Origin: Paragonimus westermani
Taxonomy: Eukaryota > Platyhelminthes > Trematoda > Plagiorchiida > Troglotrematidae
Direction of reading: 5' to 3'
Assembly: GCA_008508345.1 (NCBI GenBank)
Contig: QNGE01003596.1
Span: 1-64,000, forward strand
DNA length: 64,000 nt
The translations under genes and the position numbers were made by a program. The notes under the pieces were generated by a model. It did not search any database, was not told the DNA's origin, and saw only the letters and a program-made list of their open reading frames with translations. Positions 27,501 to 39,500 of the stretch are shown here, piece by piece. The first letter of the stretch is position 1. Every line of letters starts with the position of its first letter.

Positions 27501-30500
27501 TGTGGCTCGATCAGGATCTATCTCAACAGCCTAGCGTAGTGTATCTGATAGACCTTCCCAAACAGCATCAACTAACATCAACAATGGTACTGATATGATG
27601 CATAACTTTCTGTTGGCCACTTTTGGTTTGTTACTCTAAGGAATTTTGTGGAATAAAGGCATTTGGACGATAATTCATCTTTAGGGTGATGTGTTCACAT
27701 AAGGGGACGCTACAGCTTGTCAGATATATCGATGTGGCCTATTGCACAGACGCTAAACTAGCGGTTTATCAGTGAGTGATGACTTGGTCAGTCCATCTAG
27801 TCACCCTCTTTTAGTGGTTTAATCCCGCAGTCCGTTCGATTCGAAGCCTAGATTAGCTCGACGCCTGAACAAACCGATTCTTATGGTAATATTGGGCGAA
27901 GCGGCCTAGTTTCGGTAGCCTCAGGGGTGCAGTGTTCTGATTTGGGTGGCCGTTGATGAGTGACGTGCAGTAGGACATTCGGAAAGTCTGATCAGTGTTC
28001 TCGTGATGCTCGACGAGATGGGCGAAGGTAGCATTGTTGACCGATGGTGTTTCATTTTGTGCCAACCAACGTGGGGGATGGTCCCGAATTCGTTTCGAAG
28101 TTTGCATTGGTGTTCGATCGACATAGCACACTTCACAAGAATGGTTATATGTAGGTGAAGTCTGAATTGGTGCTTCGTCTTTGTTGTGATACTGTTGGTG
28201 TTGGATACTGCTGTTTCAGTGGTTCTCTGTCTGTGTGTTTGTCTGTTTGTCATTCTGACTGTTTGTGTGTCTCTGTCTGTTTTTGGTCAGTCAGTCAGTC
28301 AATCATTCTGTCTGTATGTGTCTGCATGTCTATCTGATTATCTGACTGTATGGCTTGCAGACTGGTTGGCCTGTTCCCACTACAATCGGGTGTGTGCGTG
28401 TATGGATGTATGCACGCCATTGTGTCTGCTTGTGTGTACACTTCCAGGATGTTGTGCAGGTAAGTCCTTCACGTTGTAACATTGATTTTAGATGTTGGGA
28501 AGATTTGACGTTGAACCGGACGGCCTGGAGGAATACGGTTCGGGCGGGCCTCCGAAAGTTCAACGAGCAACTATTGTGTGGTCGCGAGCGGAAGCGTGCG
28601 GTACGCAAAGGAACCATCGGTGCCATAGGTCGCGGTGACGTGACTATATGGCGTTGCGATGTGTGCGGCCGCGAATGCGCTGGCCGTTTGGGGCTAGTAG
28701 GTCACCAACGTACTCATAGTACCCCGTCGGCGAAGAGACGGCGAGTACGNACTGGCTAACCAGCATTGGCCGGCTGGACATAAAGGCCCCACTGGCACAC
28801 CTCCCGGTCTTATTCCTTCGGGTTTACACTGGATATGTGGTGTGTTGGTGGAACCGCAATTGGTGCAGCGCAAGCCAATTGCAGTGATGGATAAGCGCAG
28901 GCATCCTTTGGCTTCGGTCACTGTGACAGGCTAATCCGAATCGGATGCCGCCAATCGTGGTACTGGAACACCGGGGATATGTTGAATTGTTTAAGGAGTT
29001 TATCCGTGGCACAGGACGTATTGTTTATCCGATTGAGTCTATCTGTTTATCGCTCTCAGACGTTATCAACTTTGAGCGGCACTTCAGTAAACACTGGTCT
29101 CTTTCTTACATCTTACCCTTTAGTCAGTATTCTGATAATTAATCTTTTCATATAGCCGTTACTGCGGAGCACGTTCCTTATGAATTGCAGCTTATCGTTC
29201 GGAGTATCTGTCGAACAGATTTCATGTACTCTATCATTCAGGCAACGCACTATACTTCGTTGGTTTTTGAGTAGAAAACTGTAAAATTTCATGTCCTGAT
29301 CTGTTCAGCTATTCTTTCATTAAGTACTGTTTTGTATGGTGGATCTCTTCTACCCTGTAAGTGAACATCTAAGAAGGACATTTTGGGTTTTAGCCAAATC
29401 AAGCAGTCGACTGGTAGGCACAGTTGACTGTGTCAAGTACTGTACACCATCCACATACTGTCGATGTTGATTGAGCTGGCTGATAGAAAAGTGAAACACT
29501 GTGCGTTCAGACTTTCCCGTGAATATATCGGCCAGGCGAGATGTGAATGGGAATCTCATTGCTACATCTTCTGTTCGTCGATACAGGATACCGTTAGATA
29601 ACAGTTGTGTATGGGAGATATGTAACCACAGACAGTAACCTGTTTCCGGTGACGGTAGAACCTACTATGACCACTTTGTCTTCAGTTTTTTTTCAGAATG
29701 TTACATGGGAATTAATTTTCCCATTTGAAAACTAGCTTTGTGTGGGTTTGAGAACATTTTTTTGGCGTCAAATACTTGGTACTAGCATTTAGTGTTAAAC
29801 CTTGTAACAAACAACGTGATATTGGGTTTCCTTAGTACGCAATCATTTCGTTCACGTGCATTCAACTCTTTTTCAACCAGAGACCATCGTTACGGTGCAT
29901 TTAACGTAGAATTCAATGTTCCGAACGATTTGCGAATATTTTTTTCATCAGGTGACATATACACTACGACGCTGTTCGCCGTGAGAGTTCCTAACTTAAC
30001 ATCCTAACAATTTCACTTACAATCGCTTAAAGTTTGCGATTGTCAAGTGACCTATGATGAATTGTCATCATCATCATCAAAGAAGTCTACCGTGAAGCCT
30101 CTAAAAGGCCTTCTTCTCGGTCAACCTCTCTGATTGATTCCTTGATAAGTATCTTGGTAGCGACGCCCAATCACACAGTCGGATTTTTGACTGCTGGTTA
30201 ATGTGACTGCTTTTTTCCTCCGTTTGTCCGCAATGTTTATGAGCTTGACCAGCCAGCAGTAGAACCTCAATCGCCAATATTTTATGACAAGGAAGGCCTT
30301 TTATAAAAAATTGGTGACAACCAAAAGGCGGCAAAGTGAAATAATCAGTACACTGAAATTAGAACGGTATTGTGTGTACTGGCGTGTATGCTTGTCGAAT
30401 TTCGTTTTTAACCAGCGGTTTGAATGCTCTCGAGGTCTCCACGTGGCCAAGTGGCATCTGCCTACTTTGCTCAATTGAACACTCAGTTACATCACGTATC

Positions 30501-33500
30501 ATGACAGCCTTATTGTCGGGTTACCTTCTGGCTTCGCCTAGTCGTTGGTGATCTCAGCAACTATGGGTCAGAGCCGCAAACTTTCAGCTGACACACGGAA
30601 CACGTGATCCAATCACTACAAACTGAACCTTTTTCTTGTTTGATCAGTTAGTTGCCTGCTCAACGTTGTTCGAAGTGCTCGCCAGAAAACAGTTGTCCTG
30701 CTCGCTTGACGATCTCACTTGATGTGGCCTAATGGACAGAGATAACGATGTTGAAAAATGACATTTCGGAGACCGTAGAACAAAATGGATAACATACAAA
30801 TTTTGCATAACCCTTCTTCTAGAGGCAGCCGGGCATTCTCTTAACACTACAGATGGATAGAGCAAACTTGGCTCTTGTTCTTCTCTCTGATATCTGCTCA
30901 GCGATATTACATGCTTAAGTGGGGGAAACGCTTGAAAGTTTCTGGCGGGTCGCCTACATTATGAAAGATTGGGGTAGGAACAACTCCGAATTGAAGTATC
31001 ATTTTTCATTCTGATTGTCTGAAGTCCGTTCCGTCTAGATCATTCGGGTTAGTTACGTTGTTCAGCGTGGTCTGTATATTTTCAGGGAATGGTTAAACAA
31101 AATATGGCGCTCTCTTAGTTCACGTCTGTCGGTTTGCTTCTAGGAATTACCTCTACACAAAAATCGTAGAAATCCTGGAGCGCATCTGAAGTATCGTTCA
31201 GGATAAAGGCAACCAAGTGGGGGGGGGGAAATCAGACGCTCCTAATGAATGCTACTAAAAGCAGTGGACATTCGAGTCAGATACTCAAGCTCATCCAGCC
31301 TATCGGATAAACGTACCATCCTTCCAGCAGGTTCATATGTTTCTCTGCGACTTGTCCGCGAAGAGGTTAGCTGCAGAGAACGCTATGAACCAACAAATCG
31401 AAGGCAGTCTTTGGGCTTAAAACAATCTACAGCCGTTGGCTACCTATCGTTGTCGATGATCAGCGACCTACCCTAAAGTAAAGTGTGCTCATTGGTTCCT
31501 TGACTAGATAAGAATCCTGCATGTTTTTCATCAGTTTAACTTTCCTCAGGTCTTGTGAGCAGACGCAGTATAGAACCAGTGAGATGCGACAGAAACGCTA
31601 CCAATACATCTACAGTTGTCAGGTCCGTTTTCAAAACGGACCAACTGCTGAAAAGCAGCAACCACGGGACACTTTAGTTTACCAAGCTGTTCAGAGGAGT
31701 GTTTTAGGTTCTGAAATCATCCTCTGTACTTCTAAAGTGAATGAGAGTTGGTAGATCTGGACCTGAGCCCTTGTTAAACTTCAGTTCAGGCCCCGATCCC
31801 ACTTTCTCTTTCACTGCGGACCGTCTGGAACGCAGAAGTTAAACACATGTATGCAGCACACCTGCATAGTCAGGTTAACCTAACTGAACTACTTTCCAAA
31901 GTGTTAAGCATATCATACCGTCGATGGGGCTGACTGTTGTTGATAAACACACCTTTTCATATGTAGTTTGCGATTTCTTCTGTTTCGTCAGCTGGACGGT
32001 ATCAAGTCCACATGTGACCTAACGTGCTACGTGTTAACAAGCATCTTTGCATCTCAAAAGCCAGACTCCGTGGGCATGGCTCTTTGTGAGGCATCTATCG
32101 TATGAACTGCTAGGTTGATACAGTCACCTAGTCTTAGATGAGTGCTCACTTAAGACGTCTTGGTGTGGTTGACCAATGAAAATATCTGCTCGATTCTGAG
32201 GTGTGCAGACTTTACCGTGATGTGAAAGCTTACCACGTTCCCCACTTCTGCCAACAGACATAAAATAAACGGTCATTGCACACTTACTCTTTTCTCCAAG
32301 AGTATCTGTGTTCAGTAATGTGTATCTTGAGCACAACCAATATGGAACGATGGAACTAGGAAGTGAATATTTGGTAAAATAGTTAACATGAAGAAACTTA
32401 GTATAGATGATCGTGTTAAACGAAGGTACTGCTGGCGTGTTGTTTGGAAAGCGAAAATGTGCTTAGGATCATGCATTAGAGGCCGATGCTCTCCGATTTT
32501 ATGGGCTGCGTTTCAGGTTTTTGAAGTGAACTAACGGTGCATATCAAACGACATCCAAGACGCCGACTTTCGTCTCCACACGGTAGAACATTGTTGTTCC
32601 TCATTTCTTCGAATTGACACTAGACCGCCAGGAGAGCACCCAAAAATTCAAATCAGCCGTTCTGCATTCCGGAGCCCAGATTCGTTGTAGATCTCTAAGG
32701 CTTACACATCAAGTATACGAAGTGCCAAAGTGTGCAACTAGACTGCCAACTTGTAGGTTACTTTGAGTCCGGTATGGAAGAGTTTGCGTTCCAGGTTTGT
32801 TTCTTGTCTGTAGTTTGCTGAGTCGATGTATGGCAGTGACGAGAGCACGTACGCTTTACCAGTCGTCACATGAATTAGTACAGTGTGACTGTATAGTTTT
32901 ATCTCAGCTACTTTTTCCACTTTTCTATTCAATTCTCTTTCTGTGAAAACCTTCGAAGCAGAATTCAGCCTGCTTTTTCGTAGTACGGTTTGGTCGTGTG
33001 TTGCTTAAGCTGATTTAGTGTTCAGAAAGATATCGCCAAATTACGTCATGTTCATATGATTGTTGCAAGCGGTATCTGCACGAACAATGAGTGATCTCAA
33101 ACACGGTTGATTAGTGGGTAATTCCGGCGGCTTCATTTTCATTCACACGTGGTAACATTCCTCGCGTTCAGGTTGTTGTTTTTGATAAGTTCTAATGACT
33201 GATTTCAAAACTGAAGCCAAATTTGAGATATTATACTTCAAAAGTTTAATATTTGCACAATTATGCTGATTGGACGTCAACCGCCCAATCCCTTTGTTTG
33301 GGACATTTGTAGTTGATAGGAATTCCACTTTTTCCCCGATGTCATTTTCAACCCATGAAGACAACACCGTTATAGAGTAATTTTGCACGAAAGGAATAAT
33401 TTCGTTTTCCGCGCTTTTTGGTGTCTTGTGGAGCTCCGGGATTTTCCGGGTATTGAGAACGCGAGCGTCCTGACGGTCTAGTTTTTGTTGCGAAAACTTG

Positions 33501-36500
33501 ACTTACGTTTACAGATTTTCGCGGTTACACCATAGACTTTCCATCCATCCCCTTTTGAAAAGAAGCATTGGACTCGAGTTTTGCTCTTGTTAGAGCTCGC
33601 CACTGGTGTATATCCTTGTCACGCCTGGTATTGGATGTCTGGCCACACTTTTATTAGAAAACTGTCCGACCACTACGCCATTGACTTCACACTAGACACG
33701 ACCGAATCATCGTATGTGAATGCTCGACCACTTTTGTCTATGTTTCATTTTGCCTGATTATTTTCCCACCATACTATGTCGCTGTGCGTTATCTCCCATA
33801 CTCATTGACTGGTACATTGCCTTTTGTCCTTTGTCATTTGAAACACTGAGTTCCCTTTAACCACTTCATCAGAGCAGAAAGAAGACATACATTGCGATAT
33901 GTTAACATTTCATTTACTCTCATCAGTCGCTAACATAAAACATGCCAGTTATATACATCAAATAGTTAACGACAAACAGGGACTAGACACACATGCAAGC
34001 ACACCACTTATTATGTAATCATGACCAAGGCAACCCGACCGGTTGTTTCAACCACTTCTGTGCACATAACGTCGGTTGGTAAGTTCGAATGAGAATCGCT
34101 TCGCAAAAGGCTAGTAACTTCGGATTTCGGTTGCGCAACAGTATCTTGAATGAGTTAACTGGGTCAACTTGGTGACCTGTTGTCATGAGATGTTTAGCAA
34201 TCGATGACTTTGGATTTCGAGTAGTCAGTGCGTCAAGTTGGGACTGGTGCGTCATCTGATGTTTCAACCACTTCGGGATGTGTTCAGCAACTCGCTGTTT
34301 TTTTTCTCATAACATGACGGCATCTCTAACAACCACTGATATATTGCTGTTGTATTTATTGTTGTTGTTGCTGCTGGAGAAGACAATGAGAAATTTCGTT
34401 CTCTGTCACGTGTTTAGCGTTCTTCTAAATGACTCTTCCATGAAGAATACACCAATTTGTCACCCGTGGTAACCGGTTGGTGGGGTAGGTGGGATTAACA
34501 GCGAATGTCATTTTGTGAACCTGATAAGGCCTACTTAGCCTCCGGTTTCATTTGTTGGGGACGTAGTTGGTAACACTCTAGTATTTACACGATTGCGAGC
34601 TACTGTTTTCAAGTGCTTTTCTGTGTGCGAGGCTAAATTGTTTAACCTTATGAAAAATTCGTGAAATGTGTTAGACCATAATGTGTGATTCGTGTTTCTC
34701 TCTCCTGCTTGAAAGGTCACTAACCTATTTTACTAACATGACTTTGAATGGTCGTTCCGTTAATCATACATCCAGACTGTGTTCAGGTACGCCCGCACTG
34801 AAAATTGCCTGGTTGCTGAACCTTAGACAGATCCGTTGGTGCTACCGTGCTTAACGATTGGTTTTCTCGTGCTCTGTTCATTGTCCGCTCAACCAACGCA
34901 GATGTTAAGTGCTGTTAGCTACCACAGTTGGTAGAATCTCGGCTTGTTTCACAGTCGATTTTCGGCATGAATTTCTGACGCGGGTTTTGCCAGCTTTCCA
35001 TTGATTTGCAGCAGCAATATGAACGCATGCTGAGCACCCCGCAGTCTTTTGCTTGTGTGGTCTTTTATCTCACAGTTCCACGGCCTAGTGAGCGATTTAA
35101 AGTGACTGCGTGAATCTAGTTAACTTGGTACATTTCGTGTGTGCGTTCCGTGACGTAGTCTTTCTTGTGGTTCCCACTCGACGCCACGTATAGGACTCAG
35201 TCAACACAGACCTTGATTCGTGCCTCCGAGGTGTGTGTATGTGAGCGTCTGTGTCGCTCAGAATTTATACTTGAAGTCCTCTGTGATGAACTTAGCCTGA
35301 GTACCTGCCCATAGCTGATAGCCATGTATTGGTTGTGAGTCCTCTGTTTACGACATCATAATGCACCTCTCCCCAGATCCATAGTTCACTGTCGTGTCTG
35401 GATCCCGTTCTGGGTACGCTGCGATCCACGCAGCCTATAATTGAAAACGGCTACTTTGGTTCATTGATATGTATGTTGTTGTCGTAGGGCGGAGTTGTCT
35501 GTAAGCTAGGAATAGTGAGTGAACTGTTTAGTTTGGGCGCGAGCTTGCGAACCAAACCTCATTCCCTTGCTATCATTCCGTGTTTAAAACAGAGCAGTTT
35601 CTTTGTGATTGTACATCAGCAGTGATCACTAGTTTACTATTATCAATGATTTCAGGCGTTTCGGCGCATATTTGAACCCTCGGTCATTTAGTTCTGCTTA
35701 GCTGGTGGATTCCATCTTTGGATGAATCCACTCATGTGATATGTTGCACCGCTGCATGTCATCTTATCTCGACGACAGATAATGCGGCAGACTTGCTAAT
35801 TTAGTCATCCAGTTGTGATAAATGTGGATCTTGGTTGCATTCCAACCACTGGTTCAAATCGGTCCGAAACTCAGGATTGTCACATTTGGGTGTCATTTAA
35901 CTTTTGCAGTTGTTCCCAATAACCATCAGCGAGGTAATAGGCAACCGTTTCGGTCTAGTTGGATTCTGTCGGCGTTATGCATTACAGAAAATCGAGTACT
36001 ACTGTAACATGCAAACCAGCCGTTTCTACTCTGAATGTCCGTAACACTCGCGGATCAACTTTGGAGCAATGCGGTAGCACGAGGGAACAGCGTACTTCCG
36101 AAGAGGGGGTTCTGACAACAGTTCTGTAAAAGAGAACAACACAAGCAAACATAAGCCGAAGACCCAATAAGCCATACAGATGACTTACACAAACGAAAAC
36201 TAAAACGTCACCAACAACACAGCAGCACACTCTGTTACAAAATTCAAATTCAGTCTGTGCGCAGCCGTTGGTTTCGACTGCACGTTACACACTTAGTGGC
36301 TGTCCGAATATCTGCCTATTCACCTATCCCCTATATCACTTTATTTGTTACTGTCTGGATCAGCGATAGTCGGAGTCACAACCCCCATGCTTTTAGATCC
36401 AAAGGTTGTACACACAGTCTGGCATCTTACGCAACCAATTTCACTTACGTATTGCTCGTCTAACATAGGTATCGTCAAACGTTTCGCCAACCATTTGGGC

Positions 36501-39500
36501 TTGTAGAGATATTCTTTCACTTATCGACTACTTCTTAGCAGTCGGATATCAATGTTGCTAGACTCATATTCTGTCACTGAGTTTTCTTCCATCCGGATAC
36601 TCGGTGGCTGGTTGCAACTAGCTACTGCTCGAGCCATAGCCTCATATGGACAGACTCATTTCCGTTTATGACTGTGTGTGGTCTACCGCGTTACCGATCC
36701 TGCTACTTGTTCTGAAACTAACAAATAATGCTTCCACTTCTCTGAAATAAGTCCCCGTCAACCCTAATGACAATCGGGTTCGACTGTTGAACCTTATCGA
36801 TATCAGCCATTCGACCATGAGAAGACAGTTTCAGGGCTTGACTCATCAACCCCCTCTGCCCTGTTCAAACAATCACTATCAGTACAGAAATAAAAGGTTT
36901 AATCGTATGATTAATTCCGTAGCGGCTACAAAAAAACATTTCTCGGTTGTCGATATTTTGGATACGACAACCTGAAGAGTTTGGTTTCCGTGGGTTGATG
37001 CGCGGTATTTCTCACGAAATTTCTACCTTTACTGCACATTTCTCCGGCGTCATACAAGCTTTGTGTTTCATGTTGACTGGGTGAGATTTTTTGTCTGGAT
37101 ATTCGTATATGATGACTGTTTATTGCTGCTTCCTCTTAACGTTACGTAATGCTATCCTGACTTGACTCTCTGCGCATTCGAGGTACTCGGATGGACCGAT
37201 TCGGTTAAACGTTTGATTGATTTGGCATTCTCTTTTAAGCTGTTGGAAAGGATTTATCCACTTGTCCATTTATCTGTCTTTTTCTCCGATAGGCCTCCCG
37301 TTTACTATATTTTATGGGTGAGCTTTTGAACCGTCGGGATGGTAAAAAGATCCTCCCATTCTCGCCGGAACACGGTACGGTCAGGTGAGCTCACTGGTTG
37401 AAACAGTTAGCCGCTGATTCCTTGTGATAGGTGTTCGTTTTTGAAACTTTGAACTCCGCCAGCTTGACTCATACTTACATTGAAATTTTAAATTGATATT
37501 TGCATCGTAGTAACTGAAATGGATAAAAATGTAAACACAATGGCCATCATCGCATATCCGCCAGTGATGTAGTGTCAATAGCAGTGAGGATGTTAATGAT
37601 GGTTAGGCCTTACTACACATGTTCAATTGATTTTGATTCCATGCCATGTCCATATATATATATATATACTTATGTGTGGTGGTTTCTCATTCAGTATGCA
37701 TCAAATTCCAGCAGTTTTTCACTGCAACACCAGAAAACTGACAGTTTTTAGCCTCTCATCCGTTGAATTTTTACAGTTTAGAACAAAATTGTTTGTCCGC
37801 CCGGTGGCTGGTATTCGTAATCATATTTTCACTGCTTATCGATTTGTCCTTTTTGAACGGTGTCTAGCGGAAAATGGAATAAGTAAGAGCAGACGAAATA
37901 CCTCAAATGAGATTACCTTTTGTTGTGTTAGTTCCTACCTAGAGTGTATTCGACCATCGTCTAAACTCGGATTTGGTGTACTGCTTGCTCTACTATCTAT
38001 CTATCTCAGTCTCTTCTTTGTTTGGACTGCGTTACACTGTCTGATTTCTGACTGTTTTGTGTTTTGTATGCTACCTTAGCATCGTGGTCAGGCGTGTTTA
38101 CGGCGTCCGTCTCGAGGACTATGCTCTCTGGAACTTCGATCTTTCTAGGTTTGACTAGGTCAGGTAAAAACTGGTTACGCTCACAAATTTGTATGTCGCA
38201 CGACTGACTGTATAGGGGAGCTTGGACAGCGAGGTACAAATCTGAGTATATAGCAGAACTGTTCATAGCTACAACATTGTTGTCCTCTGCGTTCAAAAGG
38301 ATTGCGTTAGAAAAGGTGCCCTCAACTAAAGAACACCCCGGCCACCCAGCGGTTGCTTATGACCACTAACGTTCTATCCTGCATAGCCAAAAACCCACAT
38401 CCATTCTCAGGAGCTTGATGTCGCCCACAGTACCACCACTGCGCGCAGCAGTAATCAGAATGAGTCCTCAACTTCCTGTCCACTATGCTTCCGGACTAGG
38501 TTCCCCTCCCTCACTCCCGAGTAAGTCACACTTTTGAGTCACTGAGCACTGACATTGCCCCTCCCCAGGAGAATCTTATATATTGTTTCCTGTCCGGTCA
38601 GGCCTTTGATTCGGAGGCTCCGAGTGAGGTACCCCAAAACACCTTCAATCCCGTTGTCCGGTAGTTCAGATATTTGAGTCAGAGACGGGATGGATTCCCC
38701 AAGAAAATCCTGTTCCCTTTTGTTCCGCAGATCAAACTGTTGAGTGAGAGACCCAATATTAGGCCCCACAATTCAATCTGAACCATGCATGTGAACGTAA
38801 GACGTTGTTCGTTTGGACATGAAATTTGCGTACGCTGCTGTGTCGATGCAGCACCGGACGGTCGGTGTGCCACACCACACTGACCGTCTTGGAGCGGAGG
38901 CGCTACGACACCAATGTCGCAGCCATGAGTGAGTCAACTTCGACAACCAGGTGCTAAGCATATTATTAAGCTGGATGGGTGTCCCGGCAGAAGATGCTCG
39001 GGAGCACAGTGTCTGTTTCACGGTGGATGACCGTATCGATTCTTTGATGATAAACGAACCACACGGCATCAGCCCTTCGAATCGCGGCCATGCGTTTGCG
39101 TTGAATTGAACATGCCACATTTTTAGTGTTTATGATTCAACTGTGCGTCACACTGGTGAGACAATGGACCGATTCTATGCTCATTTGCCTTCCTCACTTC
39201 GCTTGACACCGATGGGTGACCGACTGTTTGTTCTGGATTACTTCAACGTGCTAGTTGAGCGCAGCTCAGCATCCTGGTCGGGAATCCACACCTCACGGCA
39301 TTAGTGTAGTTGTTGAGACTAGTGGCAGTTCAGAACCAAATTATTTATACATGCTTGCAAGTCGGTTTCTTGTAAATCATCCAAACAAAGACAGAAGCTG
39401 GAGATTAGGAGATTTCGGAACTGAAAGACGGTATTTCAGCATGCACTTGACGTTAATCTGAAAGCTGTTGCCCTATCCATTGTTCCTAGTGGTATGCAGC

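Larger units (their letters stand above)
28936..31239. other. RABGAP1 intron stretch with a short foldback
   Basis: No exon was recognised. It includes the foldback element at 30102-30303 and a CAT repeat at 30065-30079. Other open frames lack family motifs. Confidence 0.35.

Noticed and set aside
37627..38079. A 150-codon plus-strand ORF
   Set aside because: No domain, no matching splice phases for the missing PTB exon, and a composition typical of AT-rich intron.
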